Origin: Gammaproteobacteria bacterium
GTDB taxonomy: Bacteria > Pseudomonadota > Gammaproteobacteria > Pseudomonadales > Cellvibrionaceae
Length of the DNA: 64,000 nt
Assembly (NCBI GenBank): GCA_021151625.1
Contig: JAGKWY010000017.1
Location: 1 to 64,000 of the forward strand
Direction: 5' to 3'
The notes under the pieces were generated by a model. The model made no database searches. It saw only the letters and a list, made by a program, of their open reading frames with translations, and was not told where the DNA came from. Position 1 is the stretch's first letter. Each line of letters opens with the position of its first letter. The position numbers and the translations under genes are program-made. Shown here in pieces: positions 27,195-36,146 of this stretch.

Positions 27195-27929
27195 ATGCAA
27201 GGCTCACCGGGCAAGGCGATTGATTATTTTCTGGAAGGTGCACGACTCATTTCCCAGCCGGGTATGCGCAAATTTATTTTGATTCCGCTGTTGGTCAACG
27301 TGCTGATATTTTTTGTGGTTACCGCCTATTTGTGGAATGTATTTGGTGATGTGTTTGAACAGATTCTGGCCTGGTCACCCGATTGGCTGGATTGGTTCGC
27401 ATGGCTCTTATGGCCGCTGGTCGCCTTTGTTTTTCTCATTGTGTACGGCTACAGCTTTAACATCATCACCAATTTTATCGCCGCACCCTTTTTTGGATTA
27501 TTAGCCGAAAAAATTGAAACCCAATTAACCGGCACTGCACCTCCCGACGAACCCTGGAGCCAGCTCATTCCACGCACCCTGCAACGCGAGGCGGTAAAAC
27601 TCTGGTACTTTATTAGCCGCGGCGCTCTGGTATTTATTATTTTTGTGATGCTATTTTTTATCCCCGGTGCCAACCTGCTCGGCGTATTGATTGCAACCCT
27701 CTGGAGTTGCTGGTGTATGGCAATCCAATATTCAGATTACCCGGCAGACAACCATCAACTGAGCTTTCGCGAACTGCGCCGCCGGTTGAACTCCCAGCAA
27801 CTTACCAGCTTCTCCTACGGTGGGATTATCCTGCTTGGCAGCATGGTCCCCATACTCAACATCATTGTCACACCTATTGCCGTGGCAGGAGCAACCATCT
27901 ACTGGGTGCGCGAAGTAAAGCAGCTATAA
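27195..27929 (+). CDS. cysZ: CysZ/EI24-like membrane protein
   Basis: A 244-aa integral membrane protein of the CysZ/EI24 family, which in E. coli supports sulfate uptake. Features include RLISQPGMRKFILIPLLVN at the N-terminus, YSFNIITNFIAAPFFGLLAE, REAVKLWYFISRG and the C-terminal GSMVPILNIIVTPIAVAGAT. The ATG follows the rhombosortase stop with no gap, so the two are cotranscribed. No cysteine-biosynthesis gene is nearby. Confidence 0.85.
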   Translation: MQGSPGKAIDYFLEGARLISQPGMRKFILIPLLVNVLIFFVVTAYLWNVFGDVFEQILAWSPDWLDWFAWLLWPLVAFVFLIVYGYSFNIITNFIAAPFFGLLAEKIETQLTGTAPPDEPWSQLIPRTLQREAVKLWYFISRGALVFIIFVMLFFIPGANLLGVLIATLWSCWCMAIQYSDYPADNHQLSFRELRRRLNSQQLTSFSYGGIILLGSMVPILNIIVTPIAVAGATIYWVREVKQL

Positions 27930-27959
27930 CCCCCATCCAATTCACATTTTCTGCAAGCT

Positions 27960-27980
27960 GAGGCCAGTACAACTGGCCTC
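27960..27980. repeat. Inverted repeat after cysZ-like gene
   Basis: GAGGCCAGT-ACA-ACTGGCCTC is a perfect 9-bp stem 30 bp past the CysZ-like stop. There is no clear T-run, so it may be a weak terminator or an operator for the downstream sugar operon. Confidence 0.5.
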
Positions 27981-28129
27981 GCCAAGTTATATGCACCTTG
28001 ACTATAAGGATGTTTTAAGCGATCCTGATGCCGACTTGTACACGAGCACTCCGTCCTGGCCATACGGGCGTTTGTTTTTAGGCTGCTATGCTGAGTGAAC
28101 AACCCCAACACCTATAAGAAGACATAACA

Positions 28130-29608
28130 ATGATTCAACAAAACGCGCAAAAACTCTCCGTAGTAGAGAAAGTTGGCTATAGCCTGGGCGACCTGGCCGC
28201 CAACCTGATTTTCCAAACCCTGGTGACCTTCCTCGCCTTTTTCTATACCGATGTCTATGGCATATCGCCCGGCAAAGCGGCGATGATCATGGCCGCGGGC
28301 GGTATCTTCGGCGCCTTCTTTACCCCGGTAATGGGTGTAATTGCCGACCGTACCAATACTCGCTGGGGTAAATTCCGCCCCTGGCTGTTGTGGACAGCAA
28401 TTCCCTTCGGTGCCGTAGCCCTTCTGGCCTTTAGCACTCCGAATTTTGATGAAAACGGCAAGGTGGTTTACGCCTTCGCAACCTATATCGCACTGCTGGT
28501 AATTTACGCTGCCAATAACCTGCCCTACTCTGCACTGAGCGGCGTACTCACCGGCAATATGGCCGAACGCAACAGTTTGTCCGCCTACCGTTTTGTGGCG
28601 GTAATGGTGGCGCAATTTATTATTCAAGTATTGCTGCTGCCGCTGGTATTGATCCTCGGTGATGGTGATAAAGCCGTTGGTTTTCACAACACCATGCTGG
28701 TGTTTTCCATCACCGGAACCATTTTCTTTTTAATTGCATTTATCACCACCAAAGAGCGAATCCTGCCGGTAGTAGAAGCGCGCAACAGCATTGGCCAGGA
28801 CATTTCTGATCTGATGAAAAACCTGCCCTGGCTGGTGATGCTCGCGGTAACCATTCTGGTATTTGTGACACTCGCACTCAAAGGTGGGATGTATATTTAT
28901 TACTTTGAAAATTACTTAAGCGAAGAACACCTCGCGCAATTTTTAAATGATATTGGCTTTAACAGTTTTATCGCTGGATTAAACAGTGTATTGACCAGCA
29001 TTGGCCTGTCGGAATTCCAATGGCCGAAAGATGCACCAACATCCACGTTTAGTTTGTTCAATGGCTCAGGCATTATCATGATGATTATCGGTATTGGCTT
29101 CTCCAAAGGCCTGGCCGACAAATTTGGCAAGCGCAATGTATTTGCCAGTGCACTATTTCTCTCCACCGTATTTGTATTTGCGTTCAAGTTTTACGCAGCC
29201 GATAGCATCGGCATAGTCTTCGTATCGCAAATCCTGCACGGCTTTTTCTACGGCGTAACTATTCCATTGCTCTGGGCGATGATCGCTGATGTCGCCGACT
29301 ATTCCGAGTGGAAAAATAATCGCCGCGCTACCGCAATGGTATTTTCTGCCATGATCCTCGGCTTAAAACTCGGTCTGACTATTGGCGGCTCCCTGGTTGC
29401 TGGCCTGCTTGCCCACTATGGTTACGAGGCCAGCCTCGCACAGCAAAATCCTGAAACTATTGAAGGCATTAAAACAGGTGTGAGTGTATTTGCATCCTTA
29501 CCGTTCTTTATGGCTGTGGGCTGCATGTTCTTCTACGCGATCAACAAAAAGCTGGAAGTACAAATCGAAGCCGATTTAAACGAGCGCCGCAAAGCCGCTG
29601 GCAAATAA
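28130..29608 (+). CDS. GPH-family sugar:cation symporter (MFS)
   Basis: A 492-aa, 12-helix transporter of the glycoside-pentoside-hexuronide:cation symporter family. Recognisable features are KVGYSLGDLAANLIFQTLV at the start, GVIADRTNTRWGKFRPWLLW in loop 2-3 and DYSEWKNNRRATAM in the second half. The GH43 gene follows 44 bp later, which points to uptake of xylo- or arabino-oligosaccharides or their products. Regulation is not visible; no repressor gene lies beside it. Confidence 0.9.
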   Translation: MIQQNAQKLSVVEKVGYSLGDLAANLIFQTLVTFLAFFYTDVYGISPGKAAMIMAAGGIFGAFFTPVMGVIADRTNTRWGKFRPWLLWTAIPFGAVALLAFSTPNFDENGKVVYAFATYIALLVIYAANNLPYSALSGVLTGNMAERNSLSAYRFVAVMVAQFIIQVLLLPLVLILGDGDKAVGFHNTMLVFSITGTIFFLIAFITTKERILPVVEARNSIGQDISDLMKNLPWLVMLAVTILVFVTLALKGGMYIYYFENYLSEEHLAQFLNDIGFNSFIAGLNSVLTSIGLSEFQWPKDAPTSTFSLFNGSGIIMMIIGIGFSKGLADKFGKRNVFASALFLSTVFVFAFKFYAADSIGIVFVSQILHGFFYGVTIPLLWAMIADVADYSEWKNNRRATAMVFSAMILGLKLGLTIGGSLVAGLLAHYGYEASLAQQNPETIEGIKTGVSVFASLPFFMAVGCMFFYAINKKLEVQIEADLNERRKAAGK

Positions 29609-29652
29609 TTTTTGACAAGCACGATTTTTGAATTAGAAAGTGAGATATAGCT

Positions 29653-30675
29653 ATGGCTGCTGAAGAAACTCTGGCCCCAGAAATCATCGCCGATTTAAAA
29701 GCGCGCGCGATTTCCCAACCACTGGTTGAGCACATTTACACCGCTGATCCATCAGCGCATGTGTTTAATGGCAAGATTTATATTTACCCTTCACACGATA
29801 TTGAAGCCGGCATTCCGTTTAACGACAACGGCGATCATTTCGGCATGGAGGACTACCACGTAATTTCTCTGGACTCACCTGATAGCCCTGCCGTCGATAA
29901 CGGTGTGGCACTGCATGTGAAAGATGTTGCCTGGGCAAAACGCCAAATGTGGGCACCCGATGCCGCGCATAAAAATGGCAAATACTATTTGTATTTCCCG
30001 GCAAAACGCGCTGATGATATTTTTCAAATTGGTGTGGCTGTGGGCGATTCCCCGATCGGCCCATTCACAGCCGAACCTGAAGCAATTAAAGGCAGCTACA
30101 CCATAGACCCGGCGGTATTTGAAGATAACGATGGCCAGTATTACATGTACTTCGGCGGCATCTGGGGCGGCCAGTTACAGAACTATCGCAACAATCAATA
30201 CGATGCACAGCGCGGTGAGCCGGCAGACGATGAACCAGCGTTGGGTCCAATCGTTGCGCGCATGAGCGACGACATGCTGCAGTTCGCTGAAACCCCACGC
30301 GAAATTAAAATCCTCGATGAAAATGGTGCCCCCATATTGGCCGGTGATCATGACCGCCGTTTCTTTGAAGCTTCCTGGATGCACAGATACAACGGCAAAT
30401 ATTATTTCTCCTACTCCACCGGTAACACTCACTTTTTGTGTTACGCCACCGGTGATAATCCCTACGGCCCCTTTACTTACCAGGGCCGAATTTTAGAGCC
30501 AGTTATCGGTTGGACTACACATCACTCAATCGCTGAGTACCAGGGCCAGTGGTATCTGTTCTATCACGACTCGGTATTATCCAAAGGCATCACTCATTTG
30601 CGTTCGGTAAAAATGGCGCCTCTGACGCATAATGCAGACGGTAGCATCCAAACGATCGTACCTTATCGCGATTAA
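29653..30675 (+). CDS. Glycoside hydrolase family 43 (xylosidase/arabinofuranosidase)
   Basis: A 340-aa five-bladed beta-propeller hydrolase acting on plant xylan or arabinan side chains. Catalytic residues fit the family: base Asp32 in YTADPSAHVF, pKa-modulating Asp152 in TIDPAVF, and acid Glu239 in FFEASWMH. No signal peptide is present, so it acts in the cytoplasm on imported oligosaccharides, consistent with the upstream symporter. Exact specificity (beta-xylosidase or alpha-L-arabinofuranosidase) is not decided by these motifs. Confidence 0.92.
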   Translation: MAAEETLAPEIIADLKARAISQPLVEHIYTADPSAHVFNGKIYIYPSHDIEAGIPFNDNGDHFGMEDYHVISLDSPDSPAVDNGVALHVKDVAWAKRQMWAPDAAHKNGKYYLYFPAKRADDIFQIGVAVGDSPIGPFTAEPEAIKGSYTIDPAVFEDNDGQYYMYFGGIWGGQLQNYRNNQYDAQRGEPADDEPALGPIVARMSDDMLQFAETPREIKILDENGAPILAGDHDRRFFEASWMHRYNGKYYFSYSTGNTHFLCYATGDNPYGPFTYQGRILEPVIGWTTHHSIAEYQGQWYLFYHDSVLSKGITHLRSVKMAPLTHNADGSIQTIVPYRD

Positions 30676-30704
30676 TAAATTCGATAAAAATACGAATCGT
30701 AAAA

Positions 30705-30739
30705 ATAAAAAAGCTGGCACAGGTTGCCAGCTTTTTTAT
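30705..30739 (+). terminator. Rho-independent terminator after the GH43 gene
   Basis: AAGCTGGCA / TGCCAGCTT stem with a CAGGT loop, flanked by an A-run and TTTTTTATT. It closes the symporter-GH43 operon. Confidence 0.9.
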
Positions 30740-30848
30740 TGGGTATACCTACGCGACAAAGTTTATAAATTGCAAAACCGGTCTCACATACCGCCGATTT
30801 CACGAGTATTGTTTCCTTTCCGTTTATCCGCATGAAGGAGCCAATGCA

Positions 30849-31586
30849 ATGAAAATTTTTCACCGTTCCATCCTCCTACTTCTCGCATCATTTTCGCTTG
30901 CCACTAATGCAACCATTATTGATATCGAATATTCCGGTATTATCTATTCCGTGTCCGGCGACAATGAGCAATTTGATTTCCATATCGGAAACAGGGTTAC
31001 CGGCGCGATGCGTGTAGATTTATCGCGCGCAAACGAACAACCCGTCGACACGCCAGAAATGGTTTATTACAGGAGCCAGGGCCTCGGCGCTGGAATGATT
31101 AGTGAACCCGGTCTGCCTGTTCCGGTGCACTCCAGTGACTATCTATATGCTTACAACAATGCCGAGCCCCGTACCAATCACGACTATGCATTTTTTTCAC
31201 ATGCCATTTCGGATGATACCTCTTATAAAAGTATTACGCTCAGCATCCGCCTGGGGACGCAGGAATGGATAAGCTCAACCTCCCTCGCGGATATAGACTT
31301 ACTCATTAATGATCCCGAACAACTTAAAAATTCGATGGGCACAAGTTTTCGCTCCGGAACTGGAATCACTGACAGCGCAGCAATGCGAATGAGCCTGGAT
31401 TATTTAAAAGTAGTTTCATCAGACCCCGCTCCCGTGCCTGAACCCGGCTCACTTTCTTTAACGATATTGAGTTTGATCGCGCTCTACGCACGCCTTGCAC
31501 ACAAACAAGCCAGATCACTCCTGCCAGGCTTCAGGTGCAAAAATGCCCGCTCTGCCCTTGAAACAGATCAGAAAATCGTCATATAG
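30849..31586 (+). CDS. PEP-CTERM sorted exported protein
   Basis: A 245-aa exported protein: signal peptide (RSILLLLASFSLATNAT), a beta-rich body of about 180 residues without known catalytic motif, and a PEP-CTERM tail (VPEPGSLSLTILSLIALYAR, then basic residues). Such tails are cut by exosortase and usually mark proteins going to the envelope or extracellular polysaccharide. The tail after the helix is longer than usual (about 35 residues). Exosortase is not in this window. Confidence 0.82.
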   Translation: MKIFHRSILLLLASFSLATNATIIDIEYSGIIYSVSGDNEQFDFHIGNRVTGAMRVDLSRANEQPVDTPEMVYYRSQGLGAGMISEPGLPVPVHSSDYLYAYNNAEPRTNHDYAFFSHAISDDTSYKSITLSIRLGTQEWISSTSLADIDLLINDPEQLKNSMGTSFRSGTGITDSAAMRMSLDYLKVVSSDPAPVPEPGSLSLTILSLIALYARLAHKQARSLLPGFRCKNARSALETDQKIVI

Positions 31587-31693
31587 GCTTTACGGCGAAA
31601 AGCGGTATGACATCGGCTGTTAATAGGGTTAGAATGCCGCTACTCGCTGGCTTGGACATCCACTATCTGCTCGATAGTAACCGTCCAGCGACT

Positions 31694-31900
31694 GGGGCCG
31701 ATTTGGATTCGACGCCGGTAACAAAGCCCGAGGTGCATGTCGTGATGACAGCCAATCACGTTAATCCAAAGCTGTACTTGATCGCGCTTCACGTCCTGCC
31801 CGCTGGGCTGTGAAGGGTTAAATCAATAAACGGACCTAAACATGTAGAGCCGAGGATGGAGTGCTGGCGGACGGGGGTTCAAATCCCCCCGGCTCCACCA
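31694..31900 (+). ncRNA. ssrA: tmRNA (ssrA), internally shortened and lacking the tag reading frame
   Basis: The 5' end (GGGGCCGATTTGGATTCGAC) and 3' end (GGGGGTTCAAATCCCCCCGG then CTCCACCA) are typical tmRNA and pair into the acceptor stem and T arm. Helix 5 sequence and the last pseudoknot/3' part (CTGCCCGCTGGG, AAACATGTAGAGCCGAGGATG) are present. The gene is only about 207 nt against roughly 355 nt. The block between AAAGCTG and TACTTGATCGCG is missing; it should hold the resume codon, the degradation-tag ORF and pseudoknots 2-3. As written it could be charged with alanine but could not tag proteins. Confidence 0.85.
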
Positions 31901-32003
31901 AAAAACTCTTTAAAATCAGCAAGTTAAAATTTACAGATTGTCATTAATTGGGGTTGTTTGGGGCTGTTTTGGCTCGGTAATGACAACAGAATGACAACAT
32001 CAA

Positions 32004-32028
32004 GGGCTGCCACCAGGCAGCCCTTTTT
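32004..32028 (+). terminator. Rho-independent terminator downstream of ssrA
   Basis: GGGCTGCC-ACCA-GGCAGCCC stem followed by TTTTT, about 100 bp after the tmRNA 3' end. Confidence 0.85.
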
Positions 32029-32840
32029 GTTTATGGCCATAACTAAATTGACCAGGCAAAAACAAAAAGTCCCTGAAAAAATACCCAAGGAGCCAGGCAT
32101 CACCCGCAACTTTTCCAAGGTCGGAGGTGTTCTATAAAACCCGTGGATTTGTGGATCACATTTTTAACCTACTGATTTATATAGATATTTACTATTTTAG
32201 CATCCACAAACCACCCGCTTTTTTCCACGTTTTTCCATTTTTCATCGTGGATGCTTTTTTGTCCGCCGCCTCTCTATATCTATCTTATTGAAATTAAAAA
32301 GAAAAATATAAATAACCGGTAAAAAGTAGTAGAAAGTTCAATCCACGGGAAAAAGACCTGTTCAAAAAATAGTCCACGAATTTTTTTAGATATCCACGCT
32401 TTTTCGTGGGTTGTTTTATGGATAGAAATATCAATAGAATCAAATAGTTAAATTAGAATTACCCCTTTATCCACGCATCCACGGTTAAAATCTCCCTGTA
32501 CCCCCTTATTTTTATCGCCTGCCTATCTCAATTACCGCTATTCACCCCCTGCAAACTTCTAGTGATTTTTGAATAAATCCGAAAGATTTTTTCAACCTGC
32601 TATCTCGCACACAGCCCAAATACAGCGTGGTTTTGACCAGGATGAATGAATGCATAAAAACCCACACGCAAAGAGCGCGGGCGGGGCGGGGGCCTGACCG
32701 CGCGCAAAAAGGTTGAGATGATATATAGTCAGCAAAATGGGCTGGTGACGGCTGCATAAAGACAATTGATTGATAAAGGTAGGCAATACGTCGCTAATGG
32801 CGTCGGTCAGTTGCAACCATAAGCTGAGGGAGTTATTAAA
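32029..32840. other. AT-rich non-coding start of the ssrA-adjacent island
   Basis: About 800 bp with no supportable gene. The first 450 bp are AT-rich with many short inverted and direct repeats around ATCCACG (listed separately). It then has a GC-rich patch (GCGGGCGGGGCGGGGGCC near 32,680) and the leader of the nuclease-like gene. No integrase gene is seen, although this is the usual place for one. Confidence 0.55.
32142..32483. repeat. Cluster of ATCCACG / CGTGGAT iteron-like repeats
   Basis: Exact copies: 32142-32148 and 32246-32252 (CGTGGAT), 32341-32347, 32392-32398, 32469-32475 and 32477-32483 (ATCCACG). At least five more differ at one position (for example at 32151, 32202, 32223, 32372 and 32404). 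Spacing is irregular and both orientations occur. This density resembles a replication-initiator or regulator binding region of a mobile element. Confidence 0.7.
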
Positions 32841-34421
32841 TTGAGCGTTGGCGAAGGTACACGTAAAGTTGGCCGCATAGGCGAAAGAACCTTTGATCTA
32901 TGGGCAACTCAGGCAAATCTATCTTGCAACCCGTCTCATAGCTGTGATGAAAATGGGTGGGACTTTTTAGTCGAATTTCCACATTCAATAGGAAAGGCTA
33001 CAGCAGACCTTAGCAAGGCACCCTTTGAATGCAAGGTTCAGGTCAAGGCAACAGATACACAAACCAATTCGTGGTCGATTAAACTTTCCAATCTAATTCG
33101 TTTGTGCACTACCCCATCACCTATATTTTTCATGATTGTTAAATTCGATGGGCAGGACAATCCTGTCGAAGCACTAGTACGTCACGTCGACAATGATTTA
33201 ATTACAGACGTTCTCGCAAAGGCGCACCAACTAAGGCAGGAGAATCCGAGCATAGAGTTTCACAAACATGAGCACACCATAACTTTCCATAAGGATGGTG
33301 CATTATCGGAGTTAAGTGGCCATGGAGTTAAGAAAAAGCTTTTGAGCTATATTGGCGACGACTTTAATGAATACTGCCGGAGAAAAGATAAACATCTGAA
33401 AGTAACTGGCTATGAGGATGGCTATGCGAAGATCAACTTTAGCACTATAGGGAAAGCTCAATTAACCAACTTAGTTGATTCATTTTTAGGAAAACACACG
33501 CTAATAACCGCCACCAACATAACCATAACCGACCAACGATTTGGAATACCTGACAAATACACAGAAGAAAAAATTGAAGAAGGAGTATTTGCGATATCAA
33601 ATGTTAGACATGAAAAAGCAAAAATTAAATATAGACCTAACAACTATTCACCGCCTATTTCATTCGATGTAAATTTATATGGGAATCCTTGGTACGATTT
33701 ATTACCTGATGATTTAAAAAAAATGCGAATTGAGCACGACTACTTTGAGCTAGAAATTAACCCAGAATTAGCTCTTTCGCATTACACATTTAGCTTTAAC
33801 AAAATTAAAAGAATTGAATTAAAAAGGTTTTTAGAACTATTAACATTCTATGACACATTAACAAACCATGAAAACGAACCTGCATTAGAAGTAATAAGAA
33901 GCAACGGAGACTCCGCCACATTACCGTTAACTCCGATTGAAAAGGACATAGATTTTTCACAACAAATTCAAGCACTAAAACTTGAATTGAGAATATTAGA
34001 CCATTTTGAAATACATGAAACAATAACCACCACTTACAATGAAATAACTCGGCAAAGCAAAAAAATAATCGAATTTAGCGATTTAATAAAAGGAATAAAA
34101 ATAAGAAGTTTATCTATCGGGCTAGATAACATTCAATATGATGAAAGTAAAGAATGCATGTATTTAACACCGTTCTTTCTAGAAATTGAAAAATATTTAC
34201 TTATACAAATTGTGTCAATAAAAGGGAAAAGTTTTTTAAACGCCGATAGGATTGAAATTCTGGAACCAATAGCAAATCTTGAAAGGAAAACAATTTTAGA
34301 GTATGGAAATTTCACCAATCAAGAAAATATAAAATCCGAAATTATGAATCAAATGTTTACTATTGCAGATAAATATAACGACCAATACTTTACAATTTGC
34401 GAGGATATTTTAAATGGATAA
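32841..34421 (+). CDS. Large island protein with N-terminal restriction-nuclease-like domain
   Basis: A 526-aa protein from a TTG start with GGGAG 8 bases upstream. The first 110 residues resemble PD-(D/E)XK/DUF4365-type nuclease domains: an early glutamate (RIGERTFDLWA), then GWDFLVEF and the (Q/E)xK-like strand CKVQVKAT, then a hydrophobic IFFMIVKF strand. The remaining 400 residues are lysine/isoleucine-rich and match nothing I know. AT-rich codon use differs sharply from neighbouring chromosomal genes. It overlaps the next gene by 8 bp, so they form a two-gene unit. A defence role is inference from domain, location and partner. Confidence 0.6.
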   Translation: MSVGEGTRKVGRIGERTFDLWATQANLSCNPSHSCDENGWDFLVEFPHSIGKATADLSKAPFECKVQVKATDTQTNSWSIKLSNLIRLCTTPSPIFFMIVKFDGQDNPVEALVRHVDNDLITDVLAKAHQLRQENPSIEFHKHEHTITFHKDGALSELSGHGVKKKLLSYIGDDFNEYCRRKDKHLKVTGYEDGYAKINFSTIGKAQLTNLVDSFLGKHTLITATNITITDQRFGIPDKYTEEKIEEGVFAISNVRHEKAKIKYRPNNYSPPISFDVNLYGNPWYDLLPDDLKKMRIEHDYFELEINPELALSHYTFSFNKIKRIELKRFLELLTFYDTLTNHENEPALEVIRSNGDSATLPLTPIEKDIDFSQQIQALKLELRILDHFEIHETITTTYNEITRQSKKIIEFSDLIKGIKIRSLSIGLDNIQYDESKECMYLTPFFLEIEKYLLIQIVSIKGKSFLNADRIEILEPIANLERKTILEYGNFTNQENIKSEIMNQMFTIADKYNDQYFTICEDILNG

Positions 34422-34782
34422 AGAATACATAATTGCATTTATCGGGATAGCGGGAACTCTAGCGGGAACTGTTTTTGGATTTGCTTTAACGATAATCTAT
34501 GACTCAGTTAAAAAAAGTCAACACATGAAAGACGAGTTGCAAAAATCGATTAACCGCGCGCAATTGGTTGCAACCATCAACAAATATCCTATAGCGCTAA
34601 CTCATCTGAGAAATGTCATACAGGACAATGCGCACATTTTAATAAAGAACAAACCTGTAGTTGAATTTTACTCTAAATGGTTAAGCGATCCAACACTTTC
34701 GCTAGAATCTGAATTTATCGGTTTTTACACCCCAGAGAAAATACAGGAATTACGAAACGATCTATCAAAATTAAAAATTTAA
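34414..34782 (+). CDS. Single-helix membrane protein partner of the nuclease-like gene
   Basis: A 122-aa protein with one N-terminal membrane helix (IIAFIGIAGTLAGTVFGFAL, about residues 5-28) followed by a cytoplasmic helical domain. Its ATG lies 8 bp inside the end of the upstream gene, indicating translational coupling. No family is recognised. A membrane-anchored effector or anchor for the nuclease-like protein is a possible role. Confidence 0.55.
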   Translation: MDKEYIIAFIGIAGTLAGTVFGFALTIIYDSVKKSQHMKDELQKSINRAQLVATINKYPIALTHLRNVIQDNAHILIKNKPVVEFYSKWLSDPTLSLESEFIGFYTPEKIQELRNDLSKLKI

Positions 34783-34833
34783 TTAAAAATAAAAACTGTT
34801 TTACACTGAAAAATCACATGGAGATAATCACTA

Positions 34834-35259
34834 ATGACAGCGACATATGATGATCTTGAATTTAAAACCGAGCTTGAAGCTACATGGGCGGCATTCTTTG
34901 ATTTAGCCGGATGGAAATGATGGATAAACCCCATTGCTGTAAAGAATTGGAAACCAGATTTCCGCGTAAGATTTGACTGCGGCCATTCTGAGTGTGGCGA
35001 ACATCACACACTTCTAGTATCAATAATACCTACCTCGCAAAAGAAAATTCTTGAAAATTATCCGCAGCAACTTTGGTACGTGACAGATAGCAAGGAAAGA
35101 TATTTAGCTGATGCGAGTGCCTTTTTTGGAGATGATTGGTCTGTCACATACTGGCAAATGTCTCATGGTGCTGGCGGGGGAGAGGAAGCAGTAGAAAACT
35201 GGGTACAAAACGCAGATTCACTTTGGGAAATGGCAAAATTAAAAATTTCAAAAATATAA
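34834..35259 (+). pseudogene. Small island gene interrupted by an in-frame TGA
   Basis: From the ATG at 34834 the frame reads MTATYDDLEFKTELEATWAA then FFDLAGWK, meets TGA at 34918-34920, and continues without further stops for 112 codons (WINPIAVKNWKPDFRVRFDC to LWEMAKLKISKI) to TAA at 35257. The pattern WAAFFDLAGW...PDF is seen in small phage/island proteins, where the residue at the TGA would fit tryptophan (TGG). The simplest reading is a nonsense mutation or base error. No family function is claimed. Confidence 0.6.
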
Positions 35260-35330
35260 AATTAATCGCACCATCTAATTTATTTTAGGTGGTGCTAATT
35301 TTTTCAAAACTCCCCGAAGGATCGTTCAAA

Positions 35331-36146
35331 TTAAATGCTATACAGCTTAGCCAAACTATACGGATTAAATTTAATCACTGTATCCCCAACCAGATCATTG
35401 AGCTCCATAAGCCTTGCTTGAAGTGGCTCCAGTTCATTGGCTACAAACACATTAGCAGCCTTTTCTACATCCCCAAAACCACCGGTATTATCAGGAATAA
35501 TCCCCATCAATTGTGGGGGCACCCGGTGTCCCGCCAATTGATCATCTCGACTAGTACGCTTGATGTTCCAAAAATCATCTTTTGCAGCCACTTCACTTAC
35601 CGGCAATATTTGTATCCCGTCTTTTTTCCCGTTGGGTGCGTACATGAATAAATTTCGGAAATTGCCAGGGCCTTTTGCGTCTTTCAGTGCTTGGCGTAGA
35701 TTGTCCACGTCATCTTGTTTTTGCGCGGCATCGGTCATGTACAAGATAAAGCCGGCATGGCTTCCATTCTGGTAATACTTACGGCGAAATAGAGTTGCAC
35801 CTTCATTGAGTTGTACGCTTTGCAGTGCGCCAATGTAATCAGGTACACCGTAAACCTCTTGATTAATATCAGGCTCCATAATGTGCGCGATTGCGCCCTG
35901 GTCGAATTCCATTTCCTCGCCGTTTGAATGAACCCACCAATAGCTACCAGGCTTAATGCCAGCTCGCACATAGCGTGCAAGCGCAGGCTTGATGGTCATC
36001 AGTCGCCCAAGCTGGCTGCGCACCTGCTCGGCGTAGAGATTGCCAAATACCAATAAATCCAATGCAAGCCGGGTAAAATCACTGCGGTTTAAAAATGGGG
36101 TTGGCTCAAACGTGCGCAATAAAATATTGCGTTTATGGTCCCTTCC
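35331..36146 (-). pseudogene. Phage portal protein fragment (P2 gpQ / PBSX type)
   Basis: About 272 codons with clear portal similarity: FLNRSDFTRLALDLLVFGNL, GSYWWVHSNGEEMEF, HIMEPDINQEVYGVPDYIGA and HRVPPQLMGIIPDN. Intact P2-type portals are about 340 aa. Here similarity begins only at DHKRNILLRTFEP; a TAG at 36149-36147 blocks the frame just upstream, so roughly the first 75-80 residues are missing. No terminase, capsid or tail gene flanks it, so it is a stranded prophage remnant. Confidence 0.8.

Noticed and set aside
31607..31813. Small ORF overlapping the tmRNA gene
   Set aside because: The RNA gene explains the sequence; the frame has no family resemblance.
31924..32118. Possible integrase remnant after ssrA
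   Set aside because: The 64-residue frame has no tyrosine-recombinase motif and contains a terminator, so it is not called.
32142..32483. CRISPR array
   Set aside because: Repeats are only 7 bp, in both orientations and irregularly spaced; not CRISPR.
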